64,000 nt of DNA from Leptobrachium leishanense (Eukaryota; Chordata; Amphibia; Anura; Megophryidae), in contig CM019063.1 of the NCBI GenBank assembly GCA_009667805.1, positions 194,846,954-194,910,953 on the forward strand, written 5' to 3'. The notes under the pieces are model-generated. The model had not been told where the DNA came from. It ran no database searches and was given only the letters and a program-made list of their open reading frames with translations. The position numbers were made by a program, and so were the translations under genes. The first letter of the stretch is position 1. The number at the start of each line of letters is the position of its first letter. Below, piece by piece: positions 45,507 to 55,536 of this stretch.

Positions 45507-45518
45507 AAGAGGAGGGAA
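45507..45518 (+). other. Polypurine tract of the ERV
   Basis: AAGAGGAGGGAA directly precedes TGAGATAGC, the likely first bases of the 3' LTR. A polypurine tract next to TG is the plus-strand primer site of retroviruses. It follows the env remnant by about 55 bases. Confidence 0.65.
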
Positions 45519-45879
45519 TGAGATAGCACCTCTTGGGATTTAATTTAGAAATATACTGAGGCTAGGGTCAGAGTGGGGCAGTCGGAACGCGCGTGCAGAC
45601 GCACTAAATCACGGCGGCAGTAGCAGCACATAACGGCCAATGACGGCCAATATACGAAGTACGTGCGTACGAAAGTGCGCCGACACCACGCAACCAGCAA
45701 ATGAACGCATTTTTCTCAGAACGTGAAACCGCTGCTACTGACGTACAGAGTGCGCGGCGGCCGCATGGCAGCGTGTGTGCGTGATTAGGAGACGTCAGAC
45801 GCTGCTAGTGTGCGGCCTACATAACGTTCGAACAGCCAGATTTCCCTAGAATTGCGTTGGTGAGTACCTGCGACTGTGA

Positions 45880-47860
45880 ATGATGTCTGGACCAGAGATG
45901 GACGTCGAGAGGCTCATCAGCGCTGTGGGGGAGCATCCAGGGATCTGGGATACGGCCTGCGAGCGTTATAAGGACAAGGGGAAGAAGGCGAGCGCATGGG
46001 TCGAGGTGTCCCGTCAGGTGTACCCGGAGTACGATACGTGGTCCGAGAAGGAGCAGCACATACAGAGTGAGTATAATATTATTTAATTCATAATCCCATA
46101 AATGTAAATCACAATAATAATAATAAACAAACGAAATCATTGATGTGAAACTCAAATGCTCCCCAGCTGCCAGGGCACCTCACCTGCATCACTGATGAAA
46201 TAATTAGATAGAGCATCGCGATACCTGTTGCTGTATCTATTCACAGCTATGATGTCATAGTTCACATCATCCTCAAGACCGACAACTGTGAGGGTATCGT
46301 CAAAATTAAAACCATCCCTGGCCCGCACATAGTTATGTAGAATGCAACAGCATTTCACTATGTCCACACAGAAGTCCACATTGACATCCAGCGGTCTATG
46401 TAGAATCCTCCACTTGTTGGTCAGTATGCCAAAGGTACACTCCACATACCGTCTCGCCCGCGACAGCCTATAATTAAACACCCGCTTCTTCACAGTCAGG
46501 TGTGTCCCTGAGTAGGGCCTTAGGAGGTGTGTGGATAGTCCGAATGCTTCGTCACCCACGAAGGCATAGGGGACTGTCACGTCACTGCCAGGCAATGGTG
46601 CGGCTCTGGGGATGTTCAGGGTCCCACTCTCAATTTCATTCCACAGTGTGGAGTTCCTGAACAGTGTGGAGTCAGAGTCCTTGCCGTATGAACCGACATC
46701 CACATACACGAAACTATAGTTGGCATCTGACACCGCCAGTAGGCCAATAGAAAAGTAATGTTTATAATTCTGATACAGTGAGCCACTGTGCGGTGGCTTC
46801 ACTATGCGGACATGTTTGCCATCCACGGCTCCCAGGCAGTTTGGAAAGTTGGCTCTCTCCCAGAATCCTGCTGCAATTTCCAGACATGCCGTATGTGTCG
46901 GTCTTGGCAAACATTCGCCCTTCATGGTCTCCCATATTGTTTGGCACACCTTGCGGACGATCTCACCAGCTGTTGATCTGCCAACGCGGAAGCTATAATG
47001 CAGATCCTTCAAACTGCACCCACTAGCGAGATACCTAGAAGACAAAACAAAAATGTTTGAATATGATCACATACCATGAACACAAGCTAATGTCACTCTC
47101 ATCATGTTTTGCAGCACAAGAGGCGATGAACAAATGGCGCACAGTACGCGACAACTACATGCGCGTCCAGAAGAAGCAGGCCATGGCTGCGCGCTCTGGA
47201 GCTGGTGCGAAAAAGGTCCGTGGCTACATATATGCAGAGCAGCTATCGTTCCTCCGCAGGACCCAGGAGCCGCGCAGGAGTGTCAGCAGCATGGACCAGC
47301 CATCGACCTCCGGCACCCAGGCACAACAAATGGTGCCAGGAGATTATGCCAGCTGCCAGGAGGAGGAGAACCAGGGTGGTGCTGAGTCGCAGATGGAGGA
47401 GGATTTGGCGACACCACAGGTGGCAGGTACCGCGACAACGGTCAGCACCAGACCTGGCCAGAAGAGAAGGGCACAAGCTGCAGACCTCGAGCAGGCCATG
47501 CTCACCTTCATGGAGGCACAGACCACCCATGCACACCAACGCTGCATGCTTGCGGACTCCGTGGACATGTCTTTCTCCAATGCATGTACGCTCCTCCTGA
47601 ACAAGATGAGCGAGGCAGAGAAAATGGAGTATCGCCACAGATCTCTGGCAATATTGGAGGACATCCTTTCACGTCCCCATCACGCAGCCGCCTACCATGC
47701 TGTGCCACAATCCGCCAGTGGATCTTCCGTCTCCAGTGAGGTGCTATCCACCCACCCAGCCATGCCCCCTGGAGCCAGGCCACACACGGAGTCGGGGTCC
47801 AGCTGTAGCCACACCACCGGCCCTCATGACCCAGATGCTCCGCGGTATCAGCAACTTTGA
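45880..47860 (+). CDS. Harbinger MADF/Myb-like DNA-binding protein, two exons
   Basis: Exon 1 runs 45880-46066 and exon 2 runs 47115-47860, with donor GTGAGT at 46067 and acceptor TTTTGCAG ending at 47114. They join in phase to 310 codons. The start at 45880 (MMSGPEMDVERL) is the first ATG; MDVERL at 45898 matches the start of the homologue at 17111. The MADF domain spans about residues 7-95 (WDTACERYKDKGKKASAWVE, then KWRTVRDNYMRVQKKQ). An acidic, glutamine-rich middle with QKRRAQ and a Ser/Pro-rich tail follow. Its partner transposase lies antisense; exon 2 is inside the transposase intron. It likely guides transposase to the termini. Confidence 0.85.
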
Positions 47861-48458
47861 TACATGAGCTAAATATGTTTTATTATTTGTTTGTTATGTG
47901 TTATTGTTTTGATTTTGTATATATACTGACCTTCAGTTTACGAGTTGTAATATATGTCCATAATATATTACAGTTTCTTTTCATATTATAGTATTATTTT
48001 TCAACATTGTTGTCGGAGTCATTTATGATTATGTACGTGTGATGTGATGCCCGTGTGTGTGTGTGTGTGCATGTAACAGTGGGCATGTGACTACAGACAT
48101 GATGCACTCATGTCAGGTGACTGGCAGCGATGTCATGTATACAGGTGTGTGACAGTACGTACCTCAAAGTGATGACTATCATCTCCTCCGGTGGTATGGC
48201 GGGCCGCATGTTGGTGTCCCTCTTGGTCAGTGGCTCCCGTACCCGCGACAACAGTTCATCAAAGGAGGCGATGGACATCCGCATGTAGTTGAAGAACTTC
48301 ACGGGGTCCCTCTCTCGCAGTGGCCTGTACAGCGTCACAAAGTGTCCATGCGTGGGTCTGGCAGCGTTGATTTCATGAACCCAGGTTCGCCGCTTTCTCT
48401 TCCTCTTTAGGTACAGGTACCCCATCACACCAAACACAAAGACGTGTGCAGGATCCAT
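46152..48458 (-). CDS. Harbinger transposase (HARBI1-like, DDE), two exons
   Basis: Exon 1 runs 48458-48163 (MDPAHVFVFGVMGYLYLK through VITLR) with donor GTACGT from 48162. The acceptor TTTTGTCTTCTAG precedes exon 2, 47034-46152, which opens with YLASGCSLKDLHYSF. Exon 1 is 296 bases, the same as in Harbinger 1, and the spliced product is 392 codons. The DDE residues are visible in LGAVDGKHVR, YGKDSDSTLF and RYVECTFG. No stop or frameshift is seen. It differs from the protein at 14504-16855 by many scattered substitutions, so the two copies represent related but distinct lineages rather than a recent duplication. Confidence 0.92.
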
Positions 48459-49166
48459 CTTTGAAAAACGCCACCATCCCCAAAACGGCTTTTTATAACC
48501 CTTGCCCTTATTTTTTCATTACTCAAGTGATTAGATTCATCTGATTTTTACTCTTTTTTCACCCCACCGTCATGGAATATGTCCAGAATTGAGCATCGTC
48601 CGACCACTCAAGCGTATTCCGTGAAAAAATGCGTGCGCACGCATCGACGTACATTTTGACGGTGGCCGCAGAAAATGCGCTCATCTGTCCCTAGCCTCAC
48701 ACAGCTAATCCGCCATTTTGGTGTTCGCTCAAGGTATGCTACCAACTCCATTTTGTGTTTTAAAAGTCTGCAGTCCCTTTGTGCTCACTAGAGTCAACTA
48801 AGTTTGACTGCTCTAACTAACAGCTAAGTGTAGCCTCTAATAAACCTGATTTCTGCTGACTGAAGAATTCTCTTCTCCCCCCAGGTCTCTAACTCTAAGC
48901 CATAAAAGTTGCTTAATATATCGAGACAGCAGAAGGAATGCGTAAATCCCATAGCTTGCCATATTTGTTTTGGAAGAAGGATTCCTTTTTATAACCATAT
49001 TGACTAGACAGAGAATTCAGAGTGGGCTCAAGGGTCGTTTCTTTAAAGTGAACCTTGCTGACTTGCAAAATGATGAATAAAGTCCAATATGTATAATGAA
49101 GGTTGATATGCTAAGTGGGAGGGTAACCTGGGGAGGGAAATAAGGTGTGCATTTTTACAAGCCATG

Positions 49167-49173
49167 TATAAAT
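49167..49173 (+). promoter_or_regulatory. TATA box in the ERV LTR
   Basis: TATAAAT lies about 80 bases upstream of the LTR poly-A signal, the spacing expected if transcription starts near 49195 and R is about 80 bases long. No other promoter evidence. Confidence 0.5.
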
Positions 49174-49246
49174 TCTTTGTCTCTCTGTTGGCTCGGGACT
49201 TGAGCTTTGATTTGTGAGCAAGACTTGCAGCTCTCGTCCGGTACCG

Positions 49247-49252
49247 AATAAA
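49247..49252 (+). terminator. Poly-A signal in the ERV LTR
   Basis: AATAAA is followed about 20-60 bases later by T- and GT-rich sequence, as for a retroviral R/U5 cleavage site. Confidence 0.55.
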
Positions 49253-49340
49253 ACCTTTTTACCTTTCAAGAATCAAGGCCTCCGTCTGGCATTTCTTTTG
49301 TCGAGTCATCCCCTAAATACCCGGTCAGATAGCCATTACA

Positions 49341-49660
49341 ACATGTGTACATGTTTCTGGAAGAAACTGTCTATCCTAGGTTTGTGTGGTGCAGGAATGT
49401 ATGAATGTTTATGTATAGTGCAGATTGTTTATATGCTCTGAGTATTAAAATGTAGGCTCTGTGTTGTGTGTGTGTGTACAGTACATGTCTGTGCATGTTT
49501 TTCTGTATAGGACAAATCATGTCTAGGTTTAGTGCTGGGATATATAGCTTATTTGTTTGTATTAAGCCATGTACGTACAACTTACAAGACTGTGTATGTT
49601 GATATTAAAAATCTAATTATATGCCAGTTAGTAATAGTATAACATATTTTATATTTTAGG
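49341..49660. other. TG-rich stretch ending in a splice-acceptor-like site
   Basis: Low-complexity TGTGTG-type sequence resembling 38935-39410. The last bases (ATTTTATATTTTAG at about 49646-49659) look like a 3' splice site 19 bases before the hAT transposase ATG, so an upstream non-coding exon could exist. No hAT left terminus was found here. Confidence 0.4.
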
Positions 49661-52105
49661 GAAAGAGGCATCCTAACAATGGCAAAAAGACTGCTAACAA
49701 CAAACATGACAAAGTCTACTGTTTATGAGCACTTTGCATTATCAAGTGATGGAAAACATTACGTGTGCCAATGTATTAGAAAAGATGATGATGGTGAAAA
49801 ACAATGTGATGCAAAAATTAGCAGTTTCAGTGGGCCTGATAAAAATGCACCTACAAGAGCATCAAATTTGAAAAGACACTTACAGCGTTTTCATCCCAAA
49901 GTGTTAGAAGCCGTGAATGAGAAAGATAGCAATGAAAACATTGCATCTACGTCTGTGACAAAAAATGTTCAGAAATCTACTGGAGAACAATCACAAATAA
50001 GAAAATTCTTTATATCTGACAAAGTTACCATAACGATGACACCAGAAAAATTCAAACACCACATTATTGAAATGGTAGTAAAGAATAGTTTACCACTATC
50101 CTTTTCACAGCCAGCCTTTTTAGGCCTAAATGGAGAAATGGCAAAAAAACTTGGTGTTTCTCTGGAAAGAGAAAGTATAAGGAAACTTATAATTGAGGAG
50201 GCCAAATGTAAAAAGGAAGAACTACAGAAAGTTCTGAAAGGACATTTTGTCTTCCTTAAAATGGATGCATGCACACGTCACAGAGTCAATTATTTCGCTA
50301 TTAATGTTAGATTTGTGGGTGAAAACAACAAAACAATAACACGGACTCTCGGATTAAAGGACACTCAGGCACATCACACCAGTGATTACCTTCAGAAGTT
50401 AGTGGAGGGTGTTCTAGAAGATTTTGAAATTAAAAAGGAACAGATTTTATGTGCTGTGACAGATAACGCTTCTAACATGTTGAGCACAATTGAGAAGATG
50501 AACGCAGTTGAAGAAGATAACAAACAGATATTAGAGTTAGAGGAAGACAGCTCTGCAAGTATTGGAGAAAGTTTAGAAACTGAAGAGAATGCTGACGTTT
50601 TTTTAGACCACTTTGTTGAAGAAGCATTGACGCTTGCTACTATTCATCATATGCGATGTGCTGTTCATACACTGCAACTTGCCATAAGAGATGGATTAAA
50701 AGATCGCCATGTAGCTACACTAATTGGCAAATTACGGCAAGTAACTGTTGCAGCCAGGGCCCCGAAAACAGATGCAATTTTGAAAAGGCGTGCAGGAAAA
50801 GGAGCCATTTTGGCTCAAACAACTCACTGGGGAAGCACTTATTTAATGGTGAAGCGTTTGCTTGAACTTAAAGACTTCATAGAAGAAATGGACAATGAAA
50901 ATCTTGCATTAACTGAAAGCCAGTGGATACAAACAAAAGAGCTGGAGAACCTTCTTTTTCACCCCTTCACTGTCACCAAGAGGTTGCAATGTGACGATCT
51001 AACCCTGGGTAAATTCCTCTTGGAATGGAAGAGCCTGTTATATCGCCTGAACAAAAATGGAGGGTTAATAGCTGAGGGCATTGCATCTTCAATGATGAAA
51101 AGAGAGAGTCTATTGCTGCAAAATGAAATCTTGTTAGCGGCTATTTATGTCGACCCAATGAGCCGACTTTTGTTGAACAGTGAACAGACTGCTACTGGGA
51201 AAAAGGCCCTCTATGATGTCGCAGTTCGCATGAAGGGATTACGACCTGAAATACCTCCACAGGATGAAGTTCTTTTAAGCAATAGTGGTAACTCAGGATC
51301 ATCTTCTTCAAACGAAGAATTAGACTTTGATTCCTTCTTAAACAAAATGGAAGTTGCTAAAAGAAAGCGACGTCGCACAAGCGTTACAGAACCAGTAAAT
51401 GTCCAAATAAAAAAATTCCAACAGGAGTTTGATAAAGCACTAAAAGAAGTTGAAAAGTATGATCGCTCATCAAAACTTACTGTTGAAGAAACCATCCTTG
51501 TTTATCAAGAGATCGTTAGTGATGTGGCCAGAATAGTTACTGCAATGCCACCCACCCAAGTCAGTGTCGAAAGATTATTTTCAGCCCTAAAAATAATAAA
51601 GTCTGACTTAAGAGCCTCTATGAAAGAGGATCTGGCAGAGGCAATTCTCTTCCTTAGAACTCTACATTGAATTGATTTGCATTTGCTAAGCCTATAACTA
51701 CATTTCAAGATTAATATAAACCATTTCTAGGTTTTACAGATTTTGTTTTTTGTTCATATAGATAAGCTTTGTTTTTGTTCTAAAACAACCAAATAAAGTT
51801 CCTGTTCCTGATGTTTTTGCCTGCTGCTACTATCCAGCCACTTGATTAATAAAAAAATTTAATAAAACCTTGTTGTTTTCATTGTGTTTGTCTTTTGCTT
51901 AAACTGTTCAATACAGTAGACTGTTGGCTTCCCAGCCAGTAGTCCTGTGGTAATGACATGTATGTTGCCTTTCTTTCCTTCAAGGAATGTATAAAATACA
52001 TTCGCATATTAATACAGAGGAGTCGGAGTCGGGGAGTCGGGGTCGGAAGTACAAAAAACTGAGGAGTCGGAGTCGGAACATTTATCTACCGACTCCACAT
52101 CCCTG
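49661..52105 (+). mobile_element. hAT transposon with one visible terminus
   Basis: The right end (about 52010-52105) is rich in GGAGTCGG and ends CCGACTCCACATCCCTG. Read inward this is CAGGGATGTGGAGTCGG, the terminus of a well-known hAT group. The expected matching CAGGG-GTGGAGTCGG end was not found upstream as far as I could scan in this window. The intact transposase at 49679-51670 fills the body. Either the left end was lost when the retrovirus region rearranged, or it lies beyond the inserted elements. Confidence 0.7.
49679..51670 (+). CDS. hAT-family transposase with BED zinc finger, intact frame
   Basis: A single uninterrupted frame of 663 codons. The N-terminal BED-type finger is at about residues 27-73 (VCQCI, QCDAKI, then LKRHLQRFHP). 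The catalytic core has Asp196 in LKMDACTRHRVNY, Asp262 in AVTDNASNM and the conserved C-x2-H at 327-330 (MRCAVHTLQLA). QTTHWGSTYLMVKRLLELKD starts the last core block. The C-terminal dimerisation motif VSVERLFSAL is at 628-637, near the conserved Glu631. Length is normal for hAT enzymes. ATG context is acceptable and a splice-acceptor-like TTTTAG lies just upstream. The protein would bind termini and cut and paste DNA in the nucleus. The open frame contrasts with the ruined hAT gene at 18990-22146. It may be a recent element or a gene under selection. Confidence 0.92.
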   Translation: MAKRLLTTNMTKSTVYEHFALSSDGKHYVCQCIRKDDDGEKQCDAKISSFSGPDKNAPTRASNLKRHLQRFHPKVLEAVNEKDSNENIASTSVTKNVQKSTGEQSQIRKFFISDKVTITMTPEKFKHHIIEMVVKNSLPLSFSQPAFLGLNGEMAKKLGVSLERESIRKLIIEEAKCKKEELQKVLKGHFVFLKMDACTRHRVNYFAINVRFVGENNKTITRTLGLKDTQAHHTSDYLQKLVEGVLEDFEIKKEQILCAVTDNASNMLSTIEKMNAVEEDNKQILELEEDSSASIGESLETEENADVFLDHFVEEALTLATIHHMRCAVHTLQLAIRDGLKDRHVATLIGKLRQVTVAARAPKTDAILKRRAGKGAILAQTTHWGSTYLMVKRLLELKDFIEEMDNENLALTESQWIQTKELENLLFHPFTVTKRLQCDDLTLGKFLLEWKSLLYRLNKNGGLIAEGIASSMMKRESLLLQNEILLAAIYVDPMSRLLLNSEQTATGKKALYDVAVRMKGLRPEIPPQDEVLLSNSGNSGSSSSNEELDFDSFLNKMEVAKRKRRRTSVTEPVNVQIKKFQQEFDKALKEVEKYDRSSKLTVEETILVYQEIVSDVARIVTAMPPTQVSVERLFSALKIIKSDLRASMKEDLAEAILFLRTLH

Positions 52106-52106
52106 G

Positions 52107-52520
52107 TAGCTGCACAGCAGCAAAAATCACAGCAATGTGATGTGTATATGAGTTTATCACAGATCTGCACAAGAAACAAAAGCTCATACACACTGCACAT
52201 TACTGTGAGTTTTATTGCTGTGGAGCTATGATACTCATGGCACATTACTATAAGTTTTGTTGCTGTGCAAATCTGTGATATGCTCATAAACACCGCACAT
52301 TACTGTGTCAGAGCCGCACAGCAATAAAACTCACAGTAATGTGCGGTGTTTATGAGCTTTTGTTGCTGTGCAGATCTGATACACTCATGCACACCGCACA
52401 TTGCTGTGATTTTTGTTGCTGTGCAGCTATGATACGCTCATACACACCGCACATCACTGTATCACAGAGTTGCACAGCATTAAAACTCACAGCAATGTGT
52501 GGTGTGTATCACAGAGCACC
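52107..52520. repeat. Cluster of direct and inverted ~70-bp repeats
   Basis: The words GTTGCTGTGCAGATCTG, ATGATACGCTCATACACACC and GCACATTACTGTGAGTTTT recur at least five times, in both orientations. For example, CAGCAATAAAACTCACAG at about 52319 is the inverse of CTGTGAGTTTTATTGCTG at 52203. The cluster abuts the hAT right terminus at 52105. It has no coding meaning and would fold strongly as RNA. Confidence 0.75.
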
Positions 52521-53236
52521 ATCATTGTTTTTTATTTTATTTCCGTTACATAAATCCTGATATCACTGAAAAGACCGTGCTCTGGCCTTTCCAATGATAC
52601 CTGATATGACCCCCTAGCTTCTAGGGTACAGGAGATACGGGGGTTCAAAGCGTTTGCCCTGCTAGTATGTGCCGGTACTGGCGGGAAAAAAGCCCTGGTT
52701 ATCGGTATATCGGCAGTGAAGCAGCCAATATCGATAGCCTTAAGGCTGGGGTCAGACGAACGCAGTGCGAACGTGCGTTTAGGCACATTTTATTACGGCC
52801 GTAGTAGCAGCAAATGACGTCCAACGCAGGCCCACACACGAAGTACGGCCGCATGAAAGTTCGGCCAAGCAACGCAAGCGGCAAACTAACGCATTTTCGC
52901 AAGAACGTCGAACCGCAAGTACTGACGTACACAGTGCGCTGCGTCCGCATAGCGGCATGTGTGCGTGAGTAGGAGACGTCAGACGCTGCTCATGTCCGGG
53001 CCAACAAAATGCCCAGACACCCTAAGTTTCCTGGTTTGGATCCGTAAAAATCACGGCTGAAATTGCACATCGTATGACCACTATTGCGTCTTCCGTGAAA
53101 AAATGCGTTCGGACGCATCAACTCACTTTTTGACGGTAGACGTGAAAAACGCGTTCGTCTGACCCTAGCCTAAAAATCCTCAATATCGACCCCTAGTTAT
53201 AACATACGTACTTTCTGTGCACGTGTAGCCCAAGAC
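52521..53236. mobile_element. TTAA-type remnant interrupted by a Harbinger-type MITE
   Basis: ATCACTGAAAAGACC, TGGCCTTTCCAATGATACC and GATATGACCCCCTAGC (52560-52620) match the module seen at 18120-18200 and 30480-30540. The element is split by the MITE at 52744-53170. No termini found. Confidence 0.4.
52744..53170. mobile_element. Harbinger-type MITE, second copy
   Basis: Ends GGCTGGGGTCAGACGAACGC and GCGTTCGTCTGACCCTAGCC with TAA duplication (52741-52743, 53171-53173). At 427 bases it is the same size as the copy at 30716-31143. Its termini match Harbinger 1 over about 17 bases. Confidence 0.9.
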
Positions 53237-53830
53237 TTAAACGGATACTCTATTGAAAAATAGACTTCCCTTATTGCACTTAAATAAATGAGCAGATGCT
53301 ACTGACAGCCTTTGTCCAATTAGTTTTTTACTCACCTCTTGTCCCTTGATGCGCACAGTTCTGACTCCTGAACCTGGAAGTCGTTTCTGCTTTCTAACAC
53401 AATTTGTACTCCTACACAACTTGCAAAGCATACTAGCCAGAAATTGTGCACCACTACGGACCTGCACACTTTACGTACGTAAATTCTGTAGTGCCTGTGC
53501 AAAGTGAAGGATTGGAGCTGCACCTGCATGCAAAGATCCAAATACATTGAGCTTCTCTGAGACCGCTCGCTCTCATGGGTGGTCTCAGAGAGGATGACGG
53601 CAGCAGGCTTTCTGCATGCTGACTTCATTAATGACCGATTTGGTGACCAGCAGCTGGGAAATTCAAAAATCCCGGCTGCTGGTGATGCTGGGTAGCGTGG
53701 AGGAAACTCCTCCACTTCACCGAGCGGTTTTAAAGGATTGTGGAAACGGGGGTGGCAGAAGGGGGCACTCCTCACATCCAGATCACTTTACACCAATAAA
53801 GTGGTCAGGATGAGGAGAGTGTCCCTTTAA
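53237..53830. mobile_element. T2-like MITE (TTAAAGG ends), copy 2
   Basis: TTAA at 53237-53240 and 53827-53830. Read on the minus strand it starts TTAAAGGGACACTCTCCTC and contains GATCTGGATGTGAGGAGTGC and AGTTTCCTCCACGCTACCC-like blocks, matching copy 1 at 34639-35597 without its nested MITE. Confidence 0.72.
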
Positions 53831-54345
53831 CCCCAATGATGACTGGTACATTTTTGCATTTCTTGGTAAAATGTGACATTCTAAAATTCAAACACCAGTG
53901 TGACTGCTGATAAAACATCACAAGCTGTGAACAGTAGACAGCTTCTTTCAGTCTCCAGTGTGTGTCTCAGATGATAACACCAGACTGATAACAGCATGGC
54001 TCTGATATGCGTTTTTCCCCAGAATATGTAACAACAATGGTTTTAGCATGGCCATTTGAGTTTTATTCTCCAGTATATACTATTTAATTGGGTATAGCTC
54101 TGCCAGTCAGAATTCAGATCTGTCTGGCCAGAGAGGGTCCAAATGATTTCAGGTGCTAAATGTTTTCTTGCCTTTTTTGTTGTCTCTGTCTGTCATTGCA
54201 GGAAACAAAAACCATCTGGGATTTATCTAAATGAGTGATAGAGACAGTGATAGAGGGGGAGAGCTGTGAAGAATAAGGATAAAGCTAGGAGGGAGGTCAC
54301 ACACACACAGTCACTCATATACACACATCATTATTAAATGTATGT
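53831..54345. other. Stretch without recognisable features
   Basis: AT-rich DNA; an ACACAC run at 54300-54309. No frame, terminal repeat or RNA gene identified. Confidence 0.4.
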
Positions 54346-54475
54346 TATTAAATTCAATGTTCTTGAAGCCAGGACATACATGAAAATGAGAAGAATGTCA
54401 ATGTGTCTTTCCTGGTAACATACATTATAAATACACTTTATTTATTTATAAAGAATTTTATTTATAATATCACTA
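54346..54475 (+). mobile_element. LINE 3' end, diverged
   Basis: AATTCAATGTTCTTGAAGCC, AGGACATACATGAAAATGAG and TGTCTTTCCTGGTAACATAC, then a TTTATTTATTTATAAAG-type tail, correspond to the LINE 3' end at 62700-62795. It is more diverged than the other copies. Confidence 0.6.
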
Positions 54476-54587
54476 ATACTGTACCACACATGTGAATATT
54501 GTATACCCTATAGGTCATGTGTGTAACCATATAATGTATTGACTTTAAATTGTATTTTGTGTCAAATAATTACACTCACTGTTGACA

Positions 54588-54690
54588 AACTTTGGAACTA
54601 AACATAAGAGGCGTTGAGGGTCCTGCTCAGATGAGCTTACAATCTATCGCAGGGATGTCACACTCTGGCCCCCAGAGGAAAACATTATGG
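54588..54690 (-). repeat. Dispersed repeat E (minus copy)
   Basis: On the minus strand, GTTCACCATAATGTTTTCCT, GGCCAGAGTGTGACATCC, GATTGTAAGCTCATCTGAGC and CTCAACGCCTCTTATGTTTA occur in this order. The same order appears on the plus strand at 60095-60225. It may be a LINE or SINE fragment; the family is not identified. Confidence 0.55.
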
Positions 54691-54752
54691 TGAACTGGAA
54701 TAAAGGAGTTGCGATGAGCTATTAAGTTGGATTCTTACAGGGTAAATAACAT

Positions 54753-55495
54753 GGGCACTATTACATTCTTCAAGCTATTACATTCTTCACCCTTTGTGAG
54801 CGTTAACGTTAGCATTGGTGGCCATAGCGCGTGCGGACCATATTACAATCCGAATGCTAAGGGGTTAAAAAAACCATTAGCGATTCGGAGCTTGCGCTTT
54901 TCAGTGTGAGGTTACTGTACTTTGCGCTCCCTATGCTTAACATGGGGAGCGCAAAGTGTTAATTAGCATTAGCATTACAATGTACTAACGCTAATTACCG
55001 TCCGGCTGCGGTTAGCCCGACAGTGAGCACCAGATCCTTGCTGTGGTTAACGGATTCCGCTGCTGCAGAATCCGTCAGCACCAGCCAAAAATTTCCCCAA
55101 ATCAATCACATACTCACCTTCCATCCCGCGGCGGGAACGATGGCTCCAACCTCCTCCTCTGGCAGCCAGGAGCAGGGAGAGACTGGGGGAAAAAGTCCCC
55201 CAGTCTCCCTCTGTGGATCACTACGCCAACTACGCGAGACGAGATCTGGCAGGTCATGTGACCGGCAGCGTGTGCCTCAATGAAGTCCTATGGACTCCAT
55301 GGAGGGGATGCCCGCGGTGGCGCTTAGCACTGCCACGCGCATCCTGGGGTTTAACGCCAGGTTACGATGCAGGCTGCTTTTTTAGTGCCTTCATCGTGAT
55401 ATCACGCTAAAACGGGGACGCAAAGGCGAAACCTGCAGGCGCAGGTTTTTTTCCCTAGTGTCCCTGATTTGGCGTTTAGATCGCAATATGGCCCC
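54753..55495. mobile_element. MITE with GGGCACTATTACATTC end, AT flanks
   Basis: Left GGGCACTATTACATTC and right (complement) GGGGCCATATTGCGATC form an imperfect inverted repeat flanked by AT on both sides. The start resembles the MITEs at 6037 and 63385. The interior has palindromes (TTTGCGCTCCCTATGC with GGGGAGCGCAAAG). No recognised product in its GC-rich frames. Confidence 0.55.
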
Positions 55496-55536
55496 ATATC
55501 TCTCAAGTGTCCTTATTCAGAAGAGGCATTCCCTAA

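Larger units (their letters stand above)
45560..48696 (-). mobile_element. PIF/Harbinger transposon 2, apparently autonomous
   Basis: Inverted termini GGCTAGGGTCAGA and TCTGTCCCTAGCC. The flanking triplets are TGA and TCA, so the 3-base duplication has probably mutated. The 3.1-kb interior repeats the layout of Harbinger 1 in the opposite orientation: MADF protein on the plus strand and transposase on the minus strand, both open after removal of one intron each. It inserted into the 3' LTR of the endogenous retrovirus and is therefore younger than that insertion. Confidence 0.88.
41081..49340 (+). mobile_element. 5'-truncated endogenous retrovirus carrying an OGFR-like domain
   Basis: Plus-strand order: partial reverse transcriptase (41081-42100), OGFR-like segment (about 42130-42836), integrase (42837-43998), env (44284-45450), polypurine tract (45507-45518) and a 3' LTR (45519-49340, interrupted by a Harbinger). 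Missing are the 5' LTR, gag, protease, the start of RT and RNase H. The integrase and env style is gammaretrovirus-like. Every gene has stops or frameshifts, so it is an old non-functional copy. The host-like segment inside pol is the striking part. Confidence 0.85.
45519..49340 (+). mobile_element. ERV 3' LTR, split by Harbinger 2
   Basis: The LTR begins TGAGATAGCACC at 45519, is interrupted at 45560-48696, and continues 48700-49340, ending near CCATTACA. Its own length is about 680 bases. It keeps a TATA box (49167) and AATAAA (49247), with a GT/T-rich stretch after it, as expected for U3-R-U5. The exact 3' edge is uncertain, since TG...CA is the only inverted pair seen. No second LTR is available to date the insertion. 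Confidence 0.65.
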
